DNA of 26,075 nucleotides from SKVL01 sp046542915 (GCA_046542915.1 JBKHAI010000004.1:1-26075), one strand, 5' to 3'. Positions 13,798-20,842 are shown, numbered from the stretch's first letter. The notes: generated by a model from the sequence alone, not told the origin. Numbers and translations: made by a program.

Positions 13798-15294
13798 CTA
13801 TCCTCTTATCAAAAGATCAGGTTTGAAGAATTTTTTAATTTTCACGAACTTGACCGGTTTGATCTTAAAATTTTGGTAAACAGTTTCAGCCACTTTTTTA
13901 GCCCAAGGATTAAGTTGTTTGTAATTTGTATCGTCCAACACTTGATCTAATGTCAAGATCCGACAGATCCTTCTATTAGGGCTGAAATGAGACCCTTTTA
14001 AAGGTACTCCGTCTGCTAAGATGAACTCTCTTTTATCCTTTAGGTGTTTCAGGTCATAACCCGGCCGTAGATACCTTAACCGCTCTCCCTCCAGTCTGTA
14101 GACGCCGGCTTTAAGCTCATTGTGATTTCTTGCCCATTTTTGAGTCAAGTTATGAAGGATCATTTGAGCTCCCGTTTTTTCTTGTCTTATCTGTCTGTTG
14201 ATCTCATCAAGATCGATCTCATGATCAACATTTAAGAACTCCAAAACATGAAAAGCCAGAAGTGGTGGCTCATCATTTAAGAGTTGGCTCATATTTAAAA
14301 CGGGATAAGCTCCCACCATTCTGGGGTTACACTCCGTAAGGTATAGCTGTCCCTGCTTTGAGTCCAAAACGAAATCAAGTCCGAATATTCCTTTATAGCC
14401 CTGTTCTTTAAAATATTCGCCGACTTTCCGCGTATATTCGTTGGCCTGCCTATTGATCTCTTCAGAAAACCTGGAGGCACTCCAGTCGTGACCACAAAAC
14501 AAGCCCGATCCTTTAGCGGGATGGTACAGTTCCGGTATATCCAAGACCTGGTGTTGAAGATTGGTCGAGAGAATACCATATTTGGTGATACAGCCGGTAA
14601 CACTGGGAGACGGACCGTCAATATATTTACTGATCACTACTTCTTCGGGGGGTTTTATGGCCCTCTCGTCTTTATCATCCCATCGGCTATCGATCTTATC
14701 TACGGCCTCATCAAGATCACTTTTTTGATTGATGAAGAAAGTACCTTTACCTCCTCCCTTGGTGGGGTGCTGGATAACAAAAGGAAGACCATATTGATCC
14801 ACTAATTCATCGTAGTTGATATCATCTACAGTGATTGTTTTACCGGGAGTCGCCGGAACATTGATCTGTTCTAAGATCTTTCGAAACTCAATTTTATTCT
14901 CAAAAGTTTTTTTGCCAAAATTAACGGAATTCGCTATTAAGGTCCAGTTGTTTTCTTTCGCCATTTGCTCCATTTTGGAAGACGGCTTATAAACAAAGAT
15001 GGCAGGTTTTTTGAATTTCTCCAGATATTTTTTCGTATCTTGATGACCCAAGACCGTAGTGGCGTTCCTGGGACGGTCAATATGTTTAACTCCCATTCCT
15101 TTTTCCAGAGAGACCATTTCTATATCCTTTTCAATAATTTCCGTATCCAAACTATATCTTAAAGCCAGGATGCGATAAGGATCGGCGACATCTTCAAGCC
15201 CCAGTCTGTCAAAAGCGTAAACACCCGCTCCAAAGATAGGAGTTTCAATTTCTTTGAATTGGTCTTTTAAAGACCTAAGGTCCGTGATGAACAT
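13798..15294 (-). CDS. ATP-grasp domain protein (unknown carboxylate-amine ligase)
   Basis: This 498-residue protein has a Rossmann-like N-terminal part (about 15-125, ETPIFGAGVYAFDRLG), then an ATP-grasp domain: PFVIQHPTKGGGKGTFFI (171-188) with the glycine-rich loop, VVISKYIDGPSPSV (219-232), GIFGLDFVL (302-310) and YLTECNPRMVGAYP (318-331), with E321, N323 and R325 positioned for magnesium and phosphate. A C-terminal region of about 130 residues (AGVYRLEGERLRYLRPGYDL) follows and would be an accessory domain. The motifs resemble the carbamoyl-phosphate/biotin-carboxylase-like branch. It lies about 100 bases after yvcK and just upstream of the CphA-like ATP-grasp gene. No membrane segment is present. 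The reaction cannot be named; ATP-dependent ligation is expected from the family. Confidence 0.85.
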   Translation of the reverse strand: MFITDLRSLKDQFKEIETPIFGAGVYAFDRLGLEDVADPYRILALRYSLDTEIIEKDIEMVSLEKGMGVKHIDRPRNATTVLGHQDTKKYLEKFKKPAIFVYKPSSKMEQMAKENNWTLIANSVNFGKKTFENKIEFRKILEQINVPATPGKTITVDDINYDELVDQYGLPFVIQHPTKGGGKGTFFINQKSDLDEAVDKIDSRWDDKDERAIKPPEEVVISKYIDGPSPSVTGCITKYGILSTNLQHQVLDIPELYHPAKGSGLFCGHDWSASRFSEEINRQANEYTRKVGEYFKEQGYKGIFGLDFVLDSKQGQLYLTECNPRMVGAYPVLNMSQLLNDEPPLLAFHVLEFLNVDHEIDLDEINRQIRQEKTGAQMILHNLTQKWARNHNELKAGVYRLEGERLRYLRPGYDLKHLKDKREFILADGVPLKGSHFSPNRRICRILTLDQVLDDTNYKQLNPWAKKVAETVYQNFKIKPVKFVKIKKFFKPDLLIRG

Positions 15295-15395
15295 AAATAG
15301 ATCTGATGAAAAATTGCTGATCTCATTAAGCTGTTAATAACGCTTTCTATCTTAACAACAAAAGTAACTCCCTGCTTAAAATTATGTGGAAAAAC

Positions 15396-16361
15396 TCACA
15401 GCACCTTCTTTAAAAGCGAAGCCAGTTTTTGAGGATCGTGCCTAACCACTCCGCCTAAAACACTTAAAATATCATCAACTATCACCTCTCTTTCTCCCAG
15501 TCCTGCATGAGGTGGTTCTATAAAGGATGATTTCTGCTCCTTGTATTTCTGAAGAATGTCTTCACCGGGGCTTGAGTTGTTTAGAATAACCTTATCAAAT
15601 CTTCGAGGTAAATGATCTTCTAGCGTTTCAATTAGATCCTGAGCTCCGAAACCTTCGGTCTCTCCAAATTTTGTCATAATATTGGCAATATAGATAAGCT
15701 CCGCGTCGCTTCGTGAGATCTCTTCCTTAACTCCTTCCACTAAAAGATTGGGAATAATACTGGTATACAGATCCCCCGGACCAAATATGATATAGTCAGC
15801 CCTTTTTATTTTCTCCAGTACTTCAGGATAAACCTTAATGGAATCACTGTGATGTGGCACCAAAAGGGTTCTTTTTATCTTTTCCTTCTGACCCCCTCGG
15901 GGAACATCTATGGCGGATTCTCCGAAAAGCCAACTACCGTCGGTTAACTCCGCGACCAACGTGGCCTTATCAGTAGTTACCGGCAAAACCTCCCCCTGTA
16001 TCTCCAAAACATCTCCGAGAGCTTCAACGCCTTCGGCAAAGTCATCCACGTATCTTGATAACATGGTCAGTAACATGTTACCCAAACTGTGCTTAGCCAA
16101 TTTTTGGTTCTTTTCAAATCTCTTTTGCAGTATCTCTCGTGCGGAGTCGCGGTAAGGAGAAAGAGCCAAGATGCACTTTAGAATATCCCCCGGAGGCAAA
16201 ACCCCATACTTGTCACGTAAGCGACCGGTACTACCGCCACTATCCGCCATAGAGACAACCGCCGTTATATCAAATGAGGCAACATCCCTTATTCCCGAAA
16301 GAAGCACGTACTGCCCACTACCGCCTCCTATCGTTACCAATTTCTTCTTAGTTTCCGACAT
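15396..16361 (-). CDS. yvcK: YvcK/CofD-family protein (gluconeogenesis factor type)
   Basis: This 321-residue protein is a full YvcK (UPF0052) homolog: VTIGGGSGQYVLLSGI (9-24), VVSMADSGGSTGRLR (35-49), PPGDILKCILAL (56-67), HSLGNMLLTML (91-101), IIFGPGDLYTSIIPNLLV (191-208), IANIMTKFGETEG (226-238). In Bacillus subtilis YvcK binds UDP-sugars and is needed for growth on gluconeogenic carbon and for correct cell-wall building; related CofD transfers phospholactate. The usual partners WhiA and RapZ are not adjacent; two ATP-grasp genes follow instead. There is no clear Shine-Dalgarno sequence before the ATG at 16361, and a terminator of the upstream gene lies at 16396-16423. The stop is TGA. Given galU elsewhere in the window, a UDP-sugar-sensing role is plausible but inferred. 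Confidence 0.93.
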   Translation of the reverse strand: MSETKKKLVTIGGGSGQYVLLSGIRDVASFDITAVVSMADSGGSTGRLRDKYGVLPPGDILKCILALSPYRDSAREILQKRFEKNQKLAKHSLGNMLLTMLSRYVDDFAEGVEALGDVLEIQGEVLPVTTDKATLVAELTDGSWLFGESAIDVPRGGQKEKIKRTLLVPHHSDSIKVYPEVLEKIKRADYIIFGPGDLYTSIIPNLLVEGVKEEISRSDAELIYIANIMTKFGETEGFGAQDLIETLEDHLPRRFDKVILNNSSPGEDILQKYKEQKSSFIEPPHAGLGEREVIVDDILSVLGGVVRHDPQKLASLLKKVL

Positions 16362-16395
16362 TTTAAAAATAATATCATACTTGCTCTACTAATTT

Positions 16396-16423
16396 AAAAA
16401 CCCCGCAGTCTCGGACTGCGGGG
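16396..16423 (-). terminator. Terminator after the 120-aa gene
   Basis: A perfect 10-base stem (CCCCGCAGTC and GACTGCGGGG, 16401-16410 and 16414-16423) has a 3-base loop. On the minus strand it is followed by TTTTTAAATT. It starts 19 bases beyond the stop of the gene ending at 16442. Confidence 0.92.
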
Positions 16424-16441
16424 TGGTCTACCATCAATCAC

Positions 16442-16804
16442 TCACGCCCTTGTCTTGGGAGGAATTAGGCGCACCGTCTTACACAGCACAGACCGATATC
16501 TTTTGGCAATAACGCAAGCCACAAAGTGAGCCGTTAGATCAACAAGATACATATCGGCATTTCCTTTGAACTCCACGTTCTTTTTGATCTCCTCAGTGGT
16601 AGTTAGACTCTGGTCAGACTCAACTGATGCAATTATTTTTCCCAATTTCTCCGGAGGAAGACCCAATACAACTATCTCTACTCCGGCATCCAACCCAACT
16701 TCTCTCAAGAAATCAAAACGATTTTCAGCTTCTCCCCAGAAGCCCTCCTTGGCGTATTTACTGATCACCCTATCCGCCAGTCTTTCTATGTCTCTGTTAC
16801 TCAT
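16442..16804 (-). CDS. Uncharacterised 120-aa soluble protein
   Basis: I do not recognise this protein. It has 120 residues and no signal peptide or long helix. The N-terminal half is amphipathic (MSNRDIERLADRVISKYAKE), followed by VEIVVLGLPPEKLGKII and a C-terminal segment with a hydrophobic stretch (LVDLTAHFVACVIAKRYRSV) and basic tail. It is a single-gene unit with unusually good signals for this window: a consensus promoter (TTGACA, 17 bases, TATAAA), AAAGGAGG six bases before the ATG at 16804, and a strong terminator. High, independent expression is likely. It is divergent from another orphan gene at 17049 that also has AAAGGAGG. The stop is TGA. Confidence 0.75.
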   Translation of the reverse strand: MSNRDIERLADRVISKYAKEGFWGEAENRFDFLREVGLDAGVEIVVLGLPPEKLGKIIASVESDQSLTTTEEIKKNVEFKGNADMYLVDLTAHFVACVIAKRYRSVLCKTVRLIPPKTRA

Positions 16805-16859
16805 TGGTGTCCTCCTTTATCAGGAAACATATAATGAAAAGAACCCTCACCCTGAAAGT

Positions 16860-16888
16860 TTTATACTCCCTTGATCCGAAAATGTCAA
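16860..16888 (-). promoter_or_regulatory. Consensus sigma-70 promoter of the 120-aa gene
   Basis: On the minus strand TTGACA (16888-16883) is followed by a 17-base spacer and TATAAA (16865-16860). The leader is about 50 bases and ends with AAAGGAGG before the ATG. It is the best promoter match in the window. Confidence 0.8.
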
Positions 16889-17018
16889 TGTTTTTCATAT
16901 ATACCAAACTATCAAAAAAAATAGTGAAGGAAATTTTTCTCTTAAAAAATGACTGTGCTTTTGTTTCAAAAGTTAAAAAACTTTACAATTTAATAGATCA
17001 TTGCTAAAAATTAAGTAC

Positions 17019-17024
17019 TATAAT
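17019..17024 (+). promoter_or_regulatory. -10 box of the 182-aa gene
   Basis: A perfect TATAAT lies 24 bases upstream of the ATG at 17049, with AAAGGAGG between them. No good -35 box is seen at the normal distance; TTGCTA at 17001 is too close. Confidence 0.45.
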
Positions 17025-17048
17025 GTTCTTTAAAATAAAGGAGGTTTT

Positions 17049-17597
17049 ATGGGAAAAGTTATCTCTTTTCTTCAATATGGTGGTGTCAACCAAAAAAAAT
17101 CAGAAGGAAAAGAGCTTGATGAATTACTTTTAAGGTCTGATAAACTAATTAAAAAAAATAAAGATTCGGAAAAACCGACTCTTAAAAACAAAAAAGAGGT
17201 TCAGATCTTTTTTGAAAGTATTATCTCAGAAGAGATAATCAAAAGGAAAAAAATAGTTTCGGAATTATTTCTGTGTGGTAATTACATCTCAAGAGTATTG
17301 GCATCACATATCAATGAAGATCCGGAATTTTGGATCACCAGCGATTACGAGATCAAATACTCGCAAACCGGAAAACCTGAATATCTAAAGGAAGGTGCTA
17401 ACACTTGTTTTCTTATCTGCTCCGTGTTCTACAAAAGAGCTAACTGGAAATTAATGAAACCGAGTTTCTACAAAGAGAAAGGTATGACCCTCTATCATCA
17501 ATTTTACCAAGAAAGACAAGAACCGGTTTGTTATTATATGAGTATCAATTTTGAAGAAGCGGCGGAGATAACCAGAAGTGCCATATACAACAGATAA
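17049..17597 (+). CDS. Uncharacterised 182-aa protein
   Basis: I do not recognise this protein. It has 182 residues, a lysine-rich N-terminal third and a mixed alpha/beta remainder. It has no signal peptide or membrane helix. The phrases EFWITSDYEIKYSQTGKPEYL and GANTCFLICSVFYKRANWKLM look like strands of a compact domain, and the C-terminus ends FEEAAEITRSAIYNR. Four cysteines (in LCGNY, TCFLIC and VCYY) show no metal-binding spacing. A strong AAAGGAGG lies before the ATG, a TATAAT box upstream and a strong terminator at 17616. As a single plus-strand gene among minus-strand neighbours it is probably its own transcription unit. Confidence 0.75.
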   Translation: MGKVISFLQYGGVNQKKSEGKELDELLLRSDKLIKKNKDSEKPTLKNKKEVQIFFESIISEEIIKRKKIVSELFLCGNYISRVLASHINEDPEFWITSDYEIKYSQTGKPEYLKEGANTCFLICSVFYKRANWKLMKPSFYKEKGMTLYHQFYQERQEPVCYYMSINFEEAAEITRSAIYNR

Positions 17598-17615
17598 TGA
17601 GATCTCCAAAAGGAT

Positions 17616-17641
17616 AAAGGCCGTCTGAGACGGCCTTTTTT
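17616..17641 (+). terminator. Terminator after the 182-aa gene, possibly bidirectional
   Basis: Stem arms AAAGGCCGTC and GACGGCCTTT (10 base pairs, loop TGA) are followed by a T-run on the plus strand, 18 bases after the stop. It also lies just beyond the convergent M14 gene ending at 17654; the minus-strand tail TTTATCCTTTT could serve that gene too. Confidence 0.9.
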
Positions 17642-17653
17642 AATATTGATAAC

Positions 17654-18544
17654 TTACTTGAAATGATCCAAGACACTCCTCACACCGGCCAAGTTCCTTT
17701 CCCACTCCAGATCATTATGAGTGCTAAGTTCCACGGTGACAGAAGGTATCCCCACTGACGCCAACCATCCTTCGGCATCTCCGGTTATCTCATAATGATC
17801 AAAAGACTCAACAGCCGAATAACCGGAAGCTTCGGCATAGGCATTCATAATATCGATCGTGCCTTGTAAAATGCCGTTGTTGCATTCCGATCCATAGACC
17901 GCCCCGGCCGCACTGTGCCAGAATATCACCGCGTCAGGGTCATTCTCCTCCACTAGATCGCGTACCGCCTGAGCCTCCGGCTCGGAAAAGACCTCGGAAC
18001 CGGCGCTGACCGCTTCTCCACGCCAGCTACTTTCCGGTTGCCAGTTACAATCAAAATTACGATTCAGATCAACCCCGTTGGCATTCATTCTACCTACTTT
18101 CGTATTTCCATTTATTGGTACATCTTCCTTAGTGAATCTACCCTCTTTCCCGATAACCGAAACAACACCATCAGGGTTAAGAGAAGGAATAATACTTACA
18201 GAAACTCCTTCAGGGACCGTTTCCGGATCTGCTTCAAGATGATCAATGAACTGGTAAGCTAACAGAACCGAGTTCCATTCATAACCGCCATGTATCCCAC
18301 CCACAAACACAACAAGCGCCTCTTCTTCTTCCGAAACAAACCTATACTCCTCTATCTCTCGCCCTTCAACCGAATGACCGATGACTTGCTTTGCAGGCCA
18401 CTCAGCTACCTCTTCCGGTTCAGGTTCATCTTCTAAAACCTCGTCCTCCGGTTCTTCTGTTCCTTCTCCGATGAAGATGACCAAGACCAAGGAAAAAAGC
18501 AAAACAAAAGAAATAATAATGATCGCTATCTTCTTTTTTCCCAT
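17654..18544 (-). CDS. Membrane-anchored M14 zinc carboxypeptidase (apparently active)
   Basis: This 296-residue protein has one N-terminal membrane helix (about 6-26), an acidic linker (28-48, Glu/Asp/Pro) and an M14 peptidase domain (about 50-295). All expected active-site residues are visible: zinc ligands H85 and E89 in GGIHGGYEWN, substrate-binding N161-R162 in GVDLNRNFDCNW, third zinc ligand H210 in VIFWHSAAG, and catalytic E272 in SVTVELSTHND. By family it removes C-terminal residues from peptides or from peptidoglycan stems, outside the membrane. It lies 11 bases downstream of a paralog (18556-19482) with the same layout but a damaged active site; the two surely form one operon. The substrate is not determined. 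Confidence 0.92.
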   Translation of the reverse strand: MGKKKIAIIIISFVLLFSLVLVIFIGEGTEEPEDEVLEDEPEPEEVAEWPAKQVIGHSVEGREIEEYRFVSEEEEALVVFVGGIHGGYEWNSVLLAYQFIDHLEADPETVPEGVSVSIIPSLNPDGVVSVIGKEGRFTKEDVPINGNTKVGRMNANGVDLNRNFDCNWQPESSWRGEAVSAGSEVFSEPEAQAVRDLVEENDPDAVIFWHSAAGAVYGSECNNGILQGTIDIMNAYAEASGYSAVESFDHYEITGDAEGWLASVGIPSVTVELSTHNDLEWERNLAGVRSVLDHFK

Positions 18545-18555
18545 AATTCGCTACC

Positions 18556-19482
18556 TTATTGACCGTAGGCGTTAATGACCGCCTCTACTCCCCGACGGTT
18601 CTTACTCCACTCCGTGGAATCACGAGTGCTTAAAATAACGCTAATGGCCGGAATATCTATCTTGGAAAGCCAATCGGTTACGTCACCGCTAACCTCATAA
18701 GACTCAAAGACCCCTTCGGCCGGATAGCCGGAAGCTTCAGCGTAAGTTTCCATTAACTCTTCGGTTTCCGGCAACGCCTCACCATCGCAACCGGAAGCAT
18801 AAACTCCTCCGGCCACAGCAAAATAGACCACCACTGACTCAGGTTCATTTTCTTCCACATAATCACGGAAGGCCTGAGCTTCCGGTTCTGAGAACGGTTC
18901 GCTTCCGCCATCAACTCCGATATCCTGCCAAGTCCCGTGCGATTTCCAGTTACAATCAAAATTACGATTCAGATCAACCTCATTATCATTGAACCGACCC
19001 AAGACCGTATCACCATAAACATCAGAGGGTTCAAAACGCCCTGTAGTACCGACATTCTTTTCTAAACCATCAGGATTAAGTACCGGTATAACTGTAACCG
19101 TTAGATCTTCCGGAATAATATCGGGATCATCATCCAGATGATCTATGATCTCATACGCAAGCAAAGCGGTGTTCCAAGAATAGCCGCCGTGAATGCCACC
19201 AACAAAAATTATCTCATCATCACCACTTCCATAATGATACGCCTTTATTTCCAACCCACCGGCGGATCTGCCGATGACCTCCTCATCTTTAGAGACCTTT
19301 TCCTCGCTGTCATCTTCTTCAGACGGCTCTTCTTCGTCTTCGTCACTATCTTCTTCATCCTCTACATCCGGAGTATCTGTATCGGTGTCATTATCCATAA
19401 ATACCAAAGGGCCGCTTTGGAAGATAAAAAAGACCACTGCGGCAAACGCAATACCTCCTACAAAAATTAATAGATATTTCAT
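18556..19482 (-). CDS. M14 carboxypeptidase paralog with lost active site (predicted pseudoenzyme)
   Basis: This 308-residue protein parallels its downstream neighbour: membrane helix (about 3-21), a very acidic linker (30-68, mostly Asp and Glu), then the M14 fold. The substrate-binding LNRNFDCNW (171-179) and first zinc ligand H98 are kept. Comparison with the neighbour shows three losses: the second zinc ligand is Ser (S102, HGGYSWN against HGGYEWN), the third is Phe (F221, VYFAVAG against FWHSAAG), and the catalytic Glu is Ile (I283, SVILSTR against TVELSTH). The reading frame is intact and the rest well conserved, so the fold is under selection although hydrolysis is unlikely. It may bind peptide C-termini, sense cell wall, or regulate its partner. 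It is the first gene of the pair, behind an extended -10 promoter. Confidence 0.9.
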   Translation of the reverse strand: MKYLLIFVGGIAFAAVVFFIFQSGPLVFMDNDTDTDTPDVEDEEDSDEDEEEPSEEDDSEEKVSKDEEVIGRSAGGLEIKAYHYGSGDDEIIFVGGIHGGYSWNTALLAYEIIDHLDDDPDIIPEDLTVTVIPVLNPDGLEKNVGTTGRFEPSDVYGDTVLGRFNDNEVDLNRNFDCNWKSHGTWQDIGVDGGSEPFSEPEAQAFRDYVEENEPESVVVYFAVAGGVYASGCDGEALPETEELMETYAEASGYPAEGVFESYEVSGDVTDWLSKIDIPAISVILSTRDSTEWSKNRRGVEAVINAYGQ

Positions 19483-19522
19483 ATATTTTTAAAAATTAGA
19501 ATAAGTAAATATGCCTTCTTTG

Positions 19523-19531
19523 ATTATAGCA
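19523..19531 (-). promoter_or_regulatory. Extended -10 promoter of the M14 pair
   Basis: The minus strand reads TGC-TATAAT, a perfect extended -10. The leader is about 34 A/T-rich bases with no Shine-Dalgarno sequence before the ATG at 19482. Confidence 0.6.
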
Positions 19532-19589
19532 TAAAAAGACATTTAATATAAAAACCTCTTCCACTTTCGCTCAGATCCCATCAATTCTG

Positions 19590-19618
19590 TTGACAATTTA
19601 AAGAATTTTAAGTACATT
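19590..19618 (+). promoter_or_regulatory. Promoter of the PEP-CTERM gene
   Basis: TTGACA (19590-19595, perfect -35), a 17-base spacer and TACATT (19613-19618). The predicted leader is about 80 bases and contains two hairpins and a boxA. Confidence 0.65.
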
Positions 19619-19629
19619 TAAGAAAGTTG

Positions 19630-19653
19630 AAGTTGTGTCTCAAGACACAGCTT
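19630..19653 (+). promoter_or_regulatory. First hairpin of the PEP-CTERM leader
   Basis: Arms AAGTTGTGTCT and AGACACAGCTT pair over 11 positions with one G-T wobble, followed by TTCTCT. It begins just after the expected start of transcription. It resembles a weak terminator or attenuator, or a 5' stabilising stem. Confidence 0.5.
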
Positions 19654-19655
19654 TT

Positions 19656-19682
19656 CTCTGGTTTTCAGAGTGCTCTTTAACA
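19656..19682 (+). promoter_or_regulatory. boxB-like hairpin followed by consensus boxA
   Basis: A 5-base stem with 5-base loop (CTCTG-GTTTT-CAGAG, 19656-19670) is directly followed by TGCTCTTTAACA (19671-19682), which is the proteobacterial rRNA-leader boxA to the base. The order hairpin then boxA is that of rRNA operon leaders. It lies 24 bases before the PEP-CTERM start codon. NusB/NusE binding and antitermination are inferred from the sequence match. Confidence 0.6.
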
Positions 19683-19706
19683 ACATTTAGTTAGGAGGTT
19701 TTTGCG

Positions 19707-20411
19707 ATGAGAAAGAAAGGATTTGTTTGTTTCTGTTTGTTTCTGTTTTTATCAACCTTTTTAATAGGAGGTACAGCAAATGCCGCGTTGTTTAATTTAG
19801 CCGGAGTTAACGATAATTACAATACGGCGACAGTGGAGTTTGATTATAACTTCAATGAACGTCGTGATCTAACTGATTACGGGGAGGTCAAAATTTCAAT
19901 TACGAATACCGGTCAGTATGATCCGGTAATTACCGGGTTTGGCTTTAACGTTCCGAACGAGGTGTACTATATAAACGGGTTCAGTGGACCTAGTGGCTGG
20001 TTTGGAGTTTTCCATCGTAATTCAATTAGTACACCGGAACAGTACGGCTTTTTCGACGTAGCCGGCATGACCGGAGCATCAGGCCTTGAAGGAGGAAATC
20101 CTCAAAAGGGTATTCCCGTAGATGAAACCTTTGATTTCAATTTTAAATTCAAAGGGCCGGACTTTGAGGGCTTGAACACGGACAGCTTCCTGTCGGAGTT
20201 GTCCGACATCAAACACCAAGGCACCCCGGTACCTTTTCTGGCCCGTGTTCAACAAACCGGGTTGGACGGTGAAGGATCAGACGTAATGATCCACGGAGAG
20301 GGAGACCCAGCTTCGGCTCCGGTTCCAGAGCCGGCAACGATGATGCTTTTCGGAACAGGGCTACTCGCCCTTGCCGGTTTCGGCAGGAAGAAATTTTTCA
20401 CGGGAAAATAA
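19707..20411 (+). CDS. PEP-CTERM sorting domain protein
   Basis: This 234-residue secreted protein has a clear signal peptide (about 1-26, basic start, hydrophobic core, cleavage likely after TANA) and a beta-rich mature part (SITNTGQYDPVITGFGF). The C-terminus has VPEPATMMLFGTGLLALAG then FGRKKFF: the VPEP motif (206-209), a membrane helix and a basic tail, the complete PEP-CTERM sorting signal. In bacteria with exosortase (EpsH/XrtA) this tail is cut and the protein handed to the exopolysaccharide layer; no exosortase lies in this window. It has strong TTAGGAGG, its own promoter, a structured leader and a terminator. Arginine is mostly CGT, while neighbouring genes favour AGA and AGG, suggesting a different origin. 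Confidence 0.93.
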   Translation: MRKKGFVCFCLFLFLSTFLIGGTANAALFNLAGVNDNYNTATVEFDYNFNERRDLTDYGEVKISITNTGQYDPVITGFGFNVPNEVYYINGFSGPSGWFGVFHRNSISTPEQYGFFDVAGMTGASGLEGGNPQKGIPVDETFDFNFKFKGPDFEGLNTDSFLSELSDIKHQGTPVPFLARVQQTGLDGEGSDVMIHGEGDPASAPVPEPATMMLFGTGLLALAGFGRKKFFTGK

Positions 20412-20430
20412 AATCCTAACTTTATAACTA

Positions 20431-20457
20431 AAAGGGGCAGGATCTTTCTGCCCCTTT
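20431..20457 (+). terminator. Terminator after the PEP-CTERM gene
   Basis: Arms AAAGGGGCAG and CTGCCCCTTT (10 base pairs, 7-base loop) lie 20 bases after the stop. The following T-run is short (TTT-ACT-ATTT). Confidence 0.75.
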
Positions 20458-20552
20458 ACTATTTCAGTTTGTCTAACTTTTTATAAAATTAGCAAAAGAA
20501 TGCTGTTTTGGCGTATATTCAGGTTAGCATTTAGGTCTTTAATTGATCACAC

Positions 20553-20582
20553 AAAAAAACCGGCGGTAAAAAGAACCGCCGG
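20553..20582 (-). terminator. Terminator after the 58-aa gene
   Basis: On the minus strand CCGGCGGT and ACCGCCGG pair around an 8-base loop and are followed by TTTTTTTG. It starts 15 bases beyond the stop of the 58-aa gene at 20597. Confidence 0.85.
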
Positions 20583-20596
20583 GTTGTAAGATATAT

Positions 20597-20773
20597 TTAA
20601 CTAAAAAAACTGCGTTTGAGCTCGCTCCATTGATCCCAGGTGATCTTCACCTGACCACCGAAATCGTCTTCCAGAATAACGTAATTCGGGTCAGTAAAAT
20701 CAACAGTTGGGCAACAATGCCCTCCTCCACACAAACTAAATACTCCGGATTCAGGTTTACGTCCAGTTTCCAT
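20597..20773 (-). CDS. 58-aa Cys-rich small protein
   Basis: The ATG at 20773 has AGGAGGT six bases upstream and the frame ends in TAA at 20597. The product has 58 residues: a short polar start, the cluster SLCGGGHCCPTVDF (13-26) with C15, H19, C20 and C21, then a strand-rich acidic part (YVILEDDFGGQVKITW) and an amphipathic end (DQWSELKRSFFS). The Cys-His-Cys-Cys cluster could bind a metal or be oxidised or modified. Short proteins with a CCP motif and a C-terminal acidic, Gly, VKxT, Trp pattern occur in several lineages, but I cannot name a family. The strong ribosome binding site and a terminator just downstream show it is a real, single-gene unit. It lies beside the truncated HAD copy and convergent with the PEP-CTERM gene. 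Confidence 0.8.
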   Translation of the reverse strand: METGRKPESGVFSLCGGGHCCPTVDFTDPNYVILEDDFGGQVKITWDQWSELKRSFFS

Positions 20774-20842
20774 AAACGACCTCCTATCTTTAACAGTTTA
20801 ATTAAAAGAACTCAACCGGTCAGTATTTAAGCAAAAAATGAC

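Noticed and set aside
19671..19682. boxA as the sign of an rRNA operon start
   Set aside because: No 16S-like sequence follows; the element is directly upstream of a protein-coding start with a ribosome binding site.
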